Source: Ostrinia nubilalis
Taxonomy: Eukaryota; Arthropoda; Insecta; Lepidoptera; Crambidae
Reading direction: 5' to 3'
DNA length: 64,000 nucleotides
Assembly: GCF_963855985.1 (NCBI RefSeq)
Contig: NC_087114.1
Span: 645,001 to 709,000, forward strand
A model generated the notes under the pieces. The model worked only from the letters and a program-made list of their open reading frames with translations, was not told the origin of the DNA and did no database searches. Each line of letters begins with the position of its first letter. Within the stretch, counting starts at the first letter, position 1. This document shows positions 13,301-25,300 of the stretch, one piece after another. Both the position numbers and the translations under genes were made by a program.

Positions 13301-16300
13301 TAGGGATGGTACACTAACCTGCGTCTGGTTCCCCGATGATGGAAGGGGGCTGGTGGAATTAGTTCGTGTAATTCTTTCGCATATTCTCCGAAGTGATTTT
13401 TTCCCTGAGTAGCTTTTTAAGACATCCACGAGAGGAGTGGTCGTAATATCTGCTGCTGACAGCATTAGTAGACTCGTGAAGTCATGAGTCAACATCTTCC
13501 TTCATCATCATCATCATGTTTGAACGTCACCTATTTGGCCCTAAGTCGCCTTTAAGACATTCACGGGAGGAGTGGGCGTGGCCCTAAGCCAACAATCAGC
13601 TGACACCTGCTGTGACAGCAGTAACAGACTCGTCATCATTAGTGAGTAACTCGCGCTCGTATCCACAAACATTACTATGAGGTCTCACAGTGCCCGTGGA
13701 CGAACAGGGTGACACACAAACCGCGTTCGATTTGCTGCTTCACTTAAGCAAGCATCGTTTGTGAGTACGGGCGTCAGACCCGCATGGTGACGTCCATGAA
13801 GTCGGTGACGGTGAACTCGTCCAAGCTGCTGGCCACCGCCAAGTCCGTCAGCCAGGACCTCGCGCGGCCCAATGCCAACAACCAGCTCGCCGCTGCTGCC
13901 AGAGCTGTCACTGACAGCATTAATAGGCTGGTGAGTGCTCATCATTGGTCATCTTCATAATCATCTTCTTTTTTATATGAGACAGGAGGCAAACGAGCAG
14001 ACGGTTTACCTGATGGTAAGTGATTACCGTCGCCCATAGACACTCGCAGTCCCAGCAGCGTTACAGGTGCGTTGCCGGCCTTTAAGGTGAAGACCTTTCA
14101 TCTTCATTTTCTTTATATAATCATCAGCTTTTTAAGACATCGTTAGTCGTCATCATTAGTGAGTTAGGACCTCACGCGGCCAAATGCCAACAACCAGCTC
14201 ACCGCTGCTGCCAGAGCTGTCACTGACAGCATTAATAGACTGGTGAGTCGTCATCATCATCATCTTCATCGACATCATCATAACAAGGCAGGTGTTTGAC
14301 CACAATCGCACCTGATGTTGAGTGGGATGCAGTCTAGGATGGTACATATCTGCCATATAAGTGCCTATTCACTCTCGCCTTGAAAAAGCCCGGATTATAG
14401 TCTTCGGGAAAGACAGCAGCAGGCAGCGAATTCCAGTCCCTAGCTGTTCGCATTATAAAAGAGTCATCGAAACGCTTAGTGCGAGCTGGTGATATTTCGA
14501 CAATGTAGGGATGGTACACTAACCTGCGTCTGGTTCCCCGATGATGGAAGGGGGCTGGTGGAATTAGTTCGTGTAATTCTTTCGCATATTCTCCGAAGTG
14601 ATTTTTTCCCTGAGTAGCTTTTTAAGACATCCACGAGAGGAGTGGTCGTAATATCTGCTGCTGACAGCATTAGTAGACTCGTGAAGTCATGAGTCAACAT
14701 CTTCCTTCATCATCATCATCATGTTTGAACGTCACCTATTTGGCCCTAAGTCGCCTTTAAGACATTCACGGGAGGAGTGGGCGTGGCCCTAAGCCAACAA
14801 TCAGCTGACACCTGCTGTGACAGCAGTAACAGACTCGTCATCATTAGTGAGTAACTCGCGCTCGTATCCACAAACATTACTATGAGGTCTCACAGTGCCC
14901 GTGGACGAACAGGGTGACACACAAACCGCGTTCGATTTGCTGCTTCACTTAAGCAAGCATCGTTTGTGAGTACGGGCGTCAGACCCGCATGGTGACGTCC
15001 ATGAAGTCGGTGACGGTGAACTCGTCCAAGCTGCTGGCCACCGCCAAGGCCGTCAGCCAGGACCTCGCGCGGCCCAATGCCAACAACCAGCTCGCCGCTG
15101 CTGCCAGAGCTGTCACTGACAGCATTAATAGACTGGTGAGTGCTCATCATTGATCATCTTCATAATCATCTTCTTTTTTATATGAGACAGGAGGCAAACG
15201 AGCAGACGGTTTACCTGATGGTAAGTGATTACCGTCGCCCATAGACACTCGCAGTCCCAGCAACGTTACAGGTGCGTTGCCAGCCTTTAAGATTTAAGAC
15301 ATCCAAGAGAGGAGTCGTGATATCTGTTACTAACAGCATTATAGATCGTTTCATCCACTCGGCCGCGCCCCAGCAATGTGTGGTCCCGGTCGCGCGGGGT
15401 GCGGGGAGTGTGGTCCGAGCAAGCCGTAAGGCATTACTGTAGTGTGCGTGTGCACTCATGGAGCATTCAGCGTGTACCGATAACACTCAAACATTAGCGG
15501 AAGAATGGTGGGGCGCGTCCGAGTGGATGAATTGATCTATAATAGTGAGTCAACATCTTCATCATCATCATCAACATGTTCAAACTTCACCTATTTAGCC
15601 CTAAGTCGCCTTTAAGGCATCCATGGGAGGAGTGGACGTGGCTCTAAGCCAACAATCAGCTGACACCTGTTGTGACAGCAGTAACAGACTCGTCATCATT
15701 AGTGAGTAACTTGCGCTCGTATCCACAAACATTACTATGAGGTCTCACAGTGCCCGTGGACGCACAGGATGACACACGAACCAATCACAGAGCTCTATTC
15801 AACACTGTGCGTTCGATTTGCTGCTTCACTTAAGCAAGCATCGTTTGTGAATACGGGCGTCAGACTCATGGTGACGTCCATGAAGTCGGTGACGGTGAAC
15901 TCTTCCAAGCTGCTGGCCACCGCCAAGTCCGTCAGCCAGGACCTCACACGGCCGAATGCAAACAACCAGCTCACCGCTGCTGCCAGAGCTGTCACTGACA
16001 GCATTAATAGGCTGGTGAGTGCTCATCATCATTGGTCATCTTCATTATCATCTGCTTTTTTTTAATATATGACAGGAGGCAAACAAGCAGACGGATTACC
16101 TGATGGTAAGTGATTACCGTCGCCCATAGACACCCGCAGACCCAGGGGCGTTACAGGTGCGTTGCCGGCCTTTAAGATTTAAGACATCCAAGAGAGGAGT
16201 CGTGATATCTGCTACTGACAGCATTATAGATCGTTTCATCCACTCGGCCTTGCCCCAGCAATGTTTGGTCCCGGTCGCGCGGGGTGCGGGGAGTGTGGTC

Positions 16301-19300
16301 CGAGCAAGCCGTAAGGCATTACTGTAGTGTGCGTGTGCACTCATGGAGCATTCAGCGTGTACCGATAACACTCAAACATTAGCGGAAGAATGGTGGGGCG
16401 CGTCTTCGTGGATGAATTGATCTATAATAGTGAGTCAACATCTTCATCATCATCATCAACATGTTCAAACTTCACCTATTTAGCCCTAAGTCGCCTTTAA
16501 GGCATCCATGGGAGGAGTGGACGTGGCTCTAAGCCAACAATCAGCTGACACCTGCTGTGACAGCAATAACAGACTCGTCATCATTAGTGAGTGACTCACG
16601 CCCGTATTCACAAACACTATGAGGTCTCACAGTGCGCGTGGACGCACAGGGTGACACACAAACCAATCAGAGCTCTATTCAACACTGTGCGTCCGATTTG
16701 CTACTTCACTTAAGCAAGCATCGTTTGTGAATACGGGCGTCAGACCCTCATGGTGACGTCCATGAAGTCGGTGACGGTGAACTCGTCCAAGCTGCTGGCC
16801 ACCGCCAAGGCCGTCAGCCAGGACCTCGCGCGGCCCAATGCCAACAACCAGCTCGCCGCTGCTGCCAGAGCTGTCACTGACAGTATTAATAGGCTGGTGA
16901 GTGCTCATCATTGGTCATCTTCATATATCATCTGCTTTTTATGACATCGTTAGACGTCATCATTAGTGAGTTAGGACCTCGCGCGGCCCAATGCCAACAA
17001 CCAGCTCACCGCTGCTGCCAGAGCTGTCACTGACAGCATTAATAGACTGGTGAGTCGGCATCATGATCTTCATAATCATCTGCTTTTTAAGACATCGTTA
17101 GTCGTCATCGTTAGTGAGTTAGGTAGGTCCTCAAGCGGCCCAATGCCAACAACCAGCTCACCGCTGCTGCGAGAGCTGTCACTGACAGCATTAATAGACT
17201 GGTGAGTCGTCATCATCATCATCATAATCATCAACATGTTAAATTATATTGTAACTGTATGTTTCCCAAAAAACAAATAATAATAATAATAAATACACTT
17301 TATTGCACACCAAAGATAAGAACAGAAAGAAAAGGAACACACAAGGTACAACTAGGCGGTCTTATCGCTATGAAGCGATCTCTTCCAGACAACCTATGGT
17401 GAGGACAGTTACTTAAAAAAAAATATGAACAAATAAATAAATAAATGTGTAAATTTAAGATATTTGTCCCTAAATCGCCTTTTAAGACATCCACTGGAAG
17501 AGTGGTCGTGATATCTGCTGCTGACAGCATTAATAGAATCGTGAGTCAATATCATTAATCATCTTCATAACCATCTGCTTTTTAAGACATCTTTCATCGT
17601 TATCGTTAGTGAGTTAGGTAGGACCTGACGCCGCTGAATGCAAACAACCAGCTCACCGCTGCTGCGAGAGCTATCACTGACAGCATTAATAGGCTGGTGA
17701 GTCATCATAATCATCTGCTTTTTAAGACATCTTTCATCGTCATCGTTAGTGAGTTAGGACCTCGCACGGCCGAATGCCAACAACCAGCTCACCGCTGCTG
17801 CGAGAGCTGTCACTGACAGCATTAATAGGCTGGTGAGTCATTATAATCATCAACTTTTTAAGACATCTTTCATCGTCATCGTTAGTGAGTTAGGTAGGTC
17901 CTCAAGCGACCGAATGCCAACAACCAGCTCACCGCTGCTGCCAGAGCTGTCACTGACAGCATTAATAGGCTGGAGAGTCATCATAATCATCTGCTTTTTA
18001 AGACATTGTTAGACGTCATCGTTAGTGAGTTAGGTAGGTCCTCAAGCGACCGAATGCCAACAACTAGCTCATTGCGGCTGCGAGAGCAGTCACTGACCGC
18101 ATTAATAGGCTGGTAAGTCATCATCATCTTCGTAATCATCAAAATCCGTCCCTAAGTCGCCTTTAAGACATCCGCGAAAAGAGTGCTGCTGATATCTGCT
18201 TTAGTAGACTCGTGAGGTCATGAGTCAGCATCTTTATCATCATCAAGTTTGTATTTTACCTATTTGGCCCTAAGATTTCTTTCACATTAAGAGCGCTTTA
18301 GGCTTTTTTGTCGCGCGACTGCAGCGCGACTTAGAAGCACTACAACCGCGCGACAAAAATGCCTATTTATGAAAGCGCTCTTAGGCGATTTAGCAGCGCG
18401 ACAGACGCGCTGCCGAAAATTACATACCATGTGACAGCTGATTCCTCCCTTCACATTACAAAAACGTAATTATTTGTTACCATAGGGGTCACTTAAAAAT
18501 TAGGAATTGATGGTGAAAACGGACATTAGTGTCGTTTCAACGCTGCGACAAGACAACGTTGTTCGAAACTAAAGACGCTAGTATAGGAGGTCCCTCAATG
18601 TTGTTATTTGTTGCTGTAACAGACCTCTTTTTCCAGGTGGACGTGTGCACAGAAGCGGCTCCAGGTCAAAAAGAGTGCGCGGCGGCCATCTTGCGTATCC
18701 GAGGCGCCGCGCCGCTGCTGGCCGCGCCCACGCAGCCGCTGTGCGAGCTCGGGTACTTCGCCTGCCTGGATGCTGTGCTGGAGCAGAGCAAGGGACTCAG
18801 TGAGTAACGTAACACAGAGTAGGATAGCAAATTCAACAGTTTATTCAGTACGTAGGCCCTTTCCAGGGCACTTATACACGTTCCAAATATAGCTTTCCCT
18901 ACCACCACTTCGGGACAAATGGGCTGGTGCTGAGAAGAAGTGGCAGAAGAAACTCAATCACCTTTTTCAGCATAGAGCAGAAGGACGCAGAAGGAATGCG
19001 CGGCGACCATTTTACATCCAGTAGCCCACGCAGCCGCTGTGCGAGCTCGGGTACTTCGCCTGCCTGGACGCTGTGCTGGAGCAGAGCAAGGGACTCAGTA
19101 AGTAGCGTAGCGCAGAGCATAACGAGACTATTCCCACCACTCGTTCCCACCGCTGCAACTTCTGTGTAGCCAGGATCTACAGCTTGACCGCCAGCAACCC
19201 AACCAGTGAATGTCAAGCACACGAGTAAAAGAAGTTATCATTATAATTTCAGCCACAGGACGTCCACTGCTGAACATACGCCTCCCTTAATCATTCGATA

Positions 19301-22300
19301 TTGACCTTGCCTATATCCAGCGTCTTTCTGCTAACTTTATGAGGTGTCTGTCATAAGGATGTCACTTACTATGAGTCTCATAAGAAGGCTCAGGGTCACT
19401 CAAAGCACAGCACGACGCGAAGGAATACGCGGCGGCCATCTTGCGTATCCATTCGCCCACGCAGCCGCTGTGCGAGCTCGGATACTTCGCCTGCCTGGAT
19501 GCTGTGCTGGAGCAGAGCAAGGGACTCAGTGAGTAGCTTAGCACAGAGTAGGATAGCAAATTCAACAGTTTATTCAGTACGTAGGCCCATTCCAGGGCAC
19601 TTATACACGTCCCAAATTTAGCTTGCCCTACCACCACTTCGGGACAAATGGGCTGGTGCTGAGAAGAAATGGCAGAAGAAACTCAATCGCCTTTGTTAGC
19701 ATAGAGCAGAAGGACGCTGAAGGAATGCGCAGCGGCCATCTTATGCATCTAGTCGCCTTGCAGCCGCTGTGCGAGCTCGGGTACTTCGCCTGCCTGGATG
19801 CTGTGCTGGAGCAGAGCAAGGGACTCAGTGAGTAACGTAGAGTAAAGCAGAAGGACGCAGAAACAGACAGCTATTAGCTTGGGCACTACGTGTATCTCTA
19901 CAATATTGGAGCAAAACAAGAGGCCCAGTGAGTAGCGTAGCATAGGATGTTCGTTTCAGCCTCAGTTTCTTTGAAAGTTGGAGACTACGCTCGAAGTTGT
20001 GACGCTGTATGACGCTGGCGTTGTGGTCGCTTACTATGGGTCTTATAAGAAGGGTCAAGGTTGATTTAAAAACAGTACGACGCAGAAGGAATGCGCGGCG
20101 GCCATCTTGCATCATCATCATCAGCTGTTGTAAGCTCGGGTACTTCGCCTGCCTAGATGCTGTGCTGGAGCAGAGCAAGGAACTCAGTGAGTAGCGTATC
20201 ATAGAGTATAGTAGCATAGAGCAGAAGGAATCCAGTCGCCCTCGCAGCCTGTTAGATATGTCTGTTAGCTTGGACACTTCGCGTGTCTCGACAATATTGG
20301 AGCAGAGCAAGGGACTCAGTGAGTAGCGTAGAATAAAGCAGAAGGAGTCATCATCATCAATTCAGCCACAGGACGTCCACTGCCGAACATAGGCCTCTCC
20401 ATATTGACCTGGTAGCGGCCTGCATCCAGGGTCGTCCTGCAACCTTCGTGAGGTCGTTTGTTCACTTGTTGACGTCACACGCTGCGCTCCACTCCAAAAA
20501 CTTGCTGTCCCATCCACCGTCAGCCAGCGTATCACAGAGCAGAAGGACGTCGCTTACTATGAGTCTCATAAGAAGGCTCAAAGTCACTCAAAGCACAGTA
20601 CGATGCGAAGGAATTCAGTCGCCCTCGCAGCCTGTTAGATATGTCTGTTAGCTTGAGCACTTCGCGTGTCTCGACAATATTGGAGCAGAGCAAGGGACTC
20701 AGTGAGCACAGAGCAGAAGGAATGCGCGGCGGCCATCTTGCCATCGCCCACACAGCTGGGGCACTTCGCGTGTCTTGACACTTGATGACGCTTGACTTGC
20801 TCCCCATTCACCGTCAGTCAGCGTAGAACAGAGCAGAAGAACGCAGAAGGAATCATCATCATTTCAGCCACAGGACGTCCACTGCTGAAGGCATAGGCCT
20901 CCCCCAATGATTCCCATGTTGATCTTACATCTAGTCGCCCTCACAGCCGTTGTTAACTCGGGCACTTAGCGTCTCTCTACATACGGATCTGAGACGTGGT
21001 CGCTTACTAGGAGTAGGAGTCTCTAAGAAGGCTCAAGGTCACCCAAAGCACAGCACGACGCGAAAGAATGCGCGGCGGCCATCTTGCGCATCTAGTCGCC
21101 TCGCAGCCGTTGTAAGCTTGGGCACTTCGCATGTTTCTACAATGTTGGAGCAGAGCAAGGGACTCAGTGAGTAACGTAGACTAAAGCAAAAGGAGTGCGC
21201 GGCGGCCATCTTGCCATCGCCCACACAGCTGGGGCACTTCGCGTGTCTTGACACTTGATGACGTCCCACGCTGCGCTCCACTACAAAAACTTGCTGCTAG
21301 CACAGAGCAGATGGACGCAAAAGGAATCATCATCATCATTTCAGCCACAGGACGTCCACTGCTGAACATAGACTTCCTGCGTTGCAAGCAAGGAATTTTT
21401 TCCTGGCGGCTTGGTGACCGGATTGAACCGTTTTGCACGTGAAAGTTAGGTTGTCCGGCTTGCAGAAATTTATAAAAATTACCGTTCGGTTTGTATCCAG
21501 CGCTTTCCTGCTTTCTTTGTGAGGCCGTTTGTTCACTTGTTGACGTCACAAGCTGCGCTCCACTCCAAAAACTTGCTGTCCCATCCACCGTCAGCCAGCG
21601 TATCACAGAGCAGAAGGACGTCGCTTACTATGAGTCTCATAAGAAGGCTCAAGATCACTCAAAGTACAGCACGACGCAGAAGGAATACGCGGCGGCCATC
21701 TTGCGCATCCAGTCGGCCTCGCAACCGATGTTAGTGTCTTGGCAATGTTGAAGCAGAGCAAGGGACTCAGTGAGTAGCTTTCTGTAGGCTTATACTCAGA
21801 GGCGCCCTTGGGTTCCGTTCACGTTACAACTTCGTTTGAACTAGCTGTCAAAACGACGCGATACGGATTTGTCAAAACAGCTGAAGTTCGTTCGTCGTCC
21901 AGTTGCGTTGCAGTTAAAAGTTTTTAGCGCAATCGAGGCCCAGGTTACTGGCCATCAACAACAAAAAAGCTACGATAGTTGCTGCAATTCACGAAGGCGA
22001 GTGAGCTTTACATGTGTGGTGGCTCGCTACTGTTCGTTTTTTCAGAAGTTTTGACAGACATTACACTATCGTTAAATGCATGTACACACACAAGTGAAAC
22101 TCACTCACGTTCGTAAGTTGCAAGAACAATACCTTTTGACCCCCCATTATGCAATGCTCTATGAGTCTATCCAAAGTGAAGAACACTGCATAGATCCCAC
22201 TGAAAGCTTCATCAAACAATGTGCACCTAACGTGCTGGGTTTGTGTTATACACAGTGAAAATTTGAGTCTTCTCAATACCTAAAAACTTAGAAATGGTAC

Positions 22301-25300
22301 ATCTATATAGTAGTATAATATAAAAAAGTTTATGTCGGCCGTTTGGTGTAGTGGTTCGAAACGGACTACTATTCCGGAGGTAGCGGGTTCGATTCCCGCA
22401 CAGTACAAACATTTGTGTGCATGAACATATTTGTTTGGATTGGACTGGGTGTTTTCTATGTATAATAAGTATGTATTTACAAAAAAAAAGTATTTAAGTA
22501 TGTTTATATCCGTTGTCTAGTACCCATAGTACAAGCTTTGCTTAGTTTGGGACTAGAAGCGGAGTGTAAAATGTGTAAGGATATTTATTTTATTTATTTA
22601 TTTACTTTGTTCTAAACCATCGCTTATTTTACAGGCGAGGGAATGTCCAGAAATGGTACATCTATGAGTATAATATCAAAAACTTTTAAGAACTTTGTTC
22701 TTTTCTAAACCACCTTCTTTTACAGGTGAGGGAATGTCCGGAATTGCAAGTGCTGTGAAACGATCCGAGCACGAGCAGTTTGCTCGCTCAGTCGGTTCTG
22801 TCGCCGCCGCCGTCACTGGGCTCGTGGAATGTACAGCGCAGGCCGCTTACCTGGTACGTATGTTACATGCTTCGAATGTTAGGCGTAATCAGCAGTTCGT
22901 CCCAAGCAGGCTCATCGATTTCACAAGCTGCCCAATCTTCGGTCGCTAGCGGGTAACGGTTCTCTTTAAAAAAATATTGCATTATTTTCTTTTTATCTGT
23001 AGCTTTTAAAGTCCATCTCTGAACTTCGGTCTGACAATATCTTGTGATTTTCCAACGACCATAGCTCGGGCGAAACTGGGGTAAAAGTACCACTAGTTGA
23101 CCACACACACGCACTAACAGCTGACCATCATTTAATATTAACGGATATTAAAAAACTACGGCAACTTTAGATGGTAGTATTTGTTATTTTGTTAACAGAA
23201 AGACAATCCATAAAAAGTGTCAATCAAAGTCTGCTGCTATTGGTTGGCACATCCCACTAATATTATAAATGCGAATGTTTCTGTCGATGTCTGGATGTTT
23301 GTTACTCTTTCACGGTCAACTGAACGGATTTTGATGAAACTTTACAGCATTATTGATTATAACCCAGAATAACATAATAGGCTATAATTTATGACGATAT
23401 GTGACAAATAAATTGCAATAACGACGAGTCTAAAAAGCGCCATCTATCATCATTGGTTAAAATCATCTACAGCGCTGGACAAACTACTGTTTTTGACGTT
23501 CGTAAACATTCATGCGGGGGAAGCCGTGAAAAGCCATCTATCAATATGATATCAAACGGGGGTAAAACGAGCTCCACGCGAACAAAGTCGCGGGCGGCCG
23601 CTAGTTATTACATATTCTTTTTTTGGTGTTGTAATATAAACATATTTTCTTTCTGTCCTTTGTCAGTTATATTTATCTCTGTGTACAGGTGGCGATATCG
23701 GACGAGACGAGCGCGGCCGGGCGACCAGGCCTAGTCGACCAGGCGCAGTTCGCGCGCGCCGCCGCCGCCATCGACCTCGCCTGCAGGCAGCTGGCCGACC
23801 CTGCCAGCACGCAGCAGCAGGTAACGAACACAGACCATCGACTGTAGAGCTTAGGTGGTATTATAGGCTAGTAGACAATAGTGACTGAGTTTCTTGCGCT
23901 GCTTCTTCTCAGCACTGACCCATTTATTGTCCCGAATAGGGCATGCAAAAACCGAGCGGTTTGGAAAAACCGGTTTTTTCGGTTTTTATTTTTAAAAACC
24001 GAACTAAACCGGTTTTTTCGGGTTTTCGGGTTTTTCGGGTCGACTGTTTGTAAGTAAATAAAAATTATAATAAAAATCATTTTATTTCTTTTATATTCTA
24101 GTTTGACAAGATGAAGTTACATGTTCTGAACATAATATTGTGAGATCAATTGAATAGTTTAATTAAAAATCAAATATAAAGAGATCAACAATAGGATACT
24201 TCGCTCATTAGCAAAGCAAAACCTTTGGTCAGGACTTCTTGGCGGGAATCTGAAGCGTCATGTTAGCGGTTTTGTTTTATTTCCTCAAATTCGTGTGTGG
24301 GCGACTATTAATGTATAATAATGGTGGATTATTAACCATTGAGTGTTCGTGAACGTCCATGGGTGTGGGCAAGTGAAGCAAAACAGTGCATCGTGATTCT
24401 TCTGGTTCTCTCAAGTTGTCCATAGGAGGTCTCAGTAAAGCACCACAACTTTACTGAGACTCAAAGGGTGGGAAAGGGTATCATCTATCATCCTTCATTA
24501 TATCATTACTTGATCTCATTTTGTAACTCGTATCACTTATATACTGGAAAATGGCACAAATCAAGTCGACCTCGACGTGTATTGCCAACATCATCAAAAA
24601 AGAAGAAGAAAATTTGGTCATAGTTATGCTTATTTAAATAATATGTAAGTTGACACTGACAGAGACTAGCAAAGCAAAAATAATGGCGGCAATGGTCAAA
24701 TACAAAGCGCGTTCCATTTTGCGCCCGCGCGCTTATAGCTTTAGCTAGAAGATACATGGTACTTTAGTTCAATACCATAGCCATAGACTATACTCTACTC
24801 ATTCACATTGCATTCATCATCATTCATCATCATTTCAGCCATAGGACGTCCACTGCTGAACATAGGCCTTTTTTTTTTTTTGCGTCGGGAAATGCTTTGC
24901 GCATGCCCACTGGCTGATGGGGACAGTCAGTCAGTGGGTTATGTGGGACTCTCCCCGCCGGGAGGGCGGGGCCTACCCACTAAAACCCGACGGTGTCCTC
25001 CGGGGCCATTGATACGAAGCCGCGAGTTATTGTCCTATTGGACATTCGTCCGCGGCACTGAACATAGGCCTCCCCCAATGCTTTCCATGTTGATCGATTG
25101 GCAGCGGTCTGCGTCCAGCGCTTCCCTGCTACCTTTACGATGTCGTCGGTCCACCTTGTAGGTGGACGTCCCACGCTGCGTTTTCCGGTACGCGGCCTCC
25201 ATTCCAGAACCTTTCTGCCCCATCGGCCGTCAGTTCTGCGTACTATGTGCCCTGCCCATTGCCACTTCAGCTTGCTAATCCGTCGGGCTATGTCAGCGAC

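Larger units (their letters stand above)
13775..18112 (+). repeat. Exon 9 echo array, about 12 copies
   Basis: Long copies (155-156 nt, starting at the parent's cagaccctcatgg) are at 13775-13930, 14980-15135, 15861-16015 and 16741-16896. All are open in the talin frame and nearly identical to the parent, with a few changes such as Ser to Ala in AKAVSQD. Short copies of 75-80 nt begin aggacctc and end at about 14242, 17049, 17201, 17696, 17832, 17973 and 18112. Nearly all end in ggctg or gactg followed by gtgagt. The one ending at 17973 has GA instead of GT, and the last has gtaagt. Linkers repeat the words catcatcatc and ctttttaagacatc. The long copies have cgtcag|ACC at the right codon phase but a poor pyrimidine tract. 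Confidence 0.92.

Noticed and set aside
13775..18112. Calling every exon 9 echo a mutually exclusive exon
   Set aside because: Short copies have no acceptor and one has lost its donor. The long ones have only weak AG sites, so they are annotated as repeats pending RNA evidence.
22335..22410. tRNA gene
   Set aside because: Box A and box B are present, but the acceptor stem does not pair and a SINE body and tail follow.
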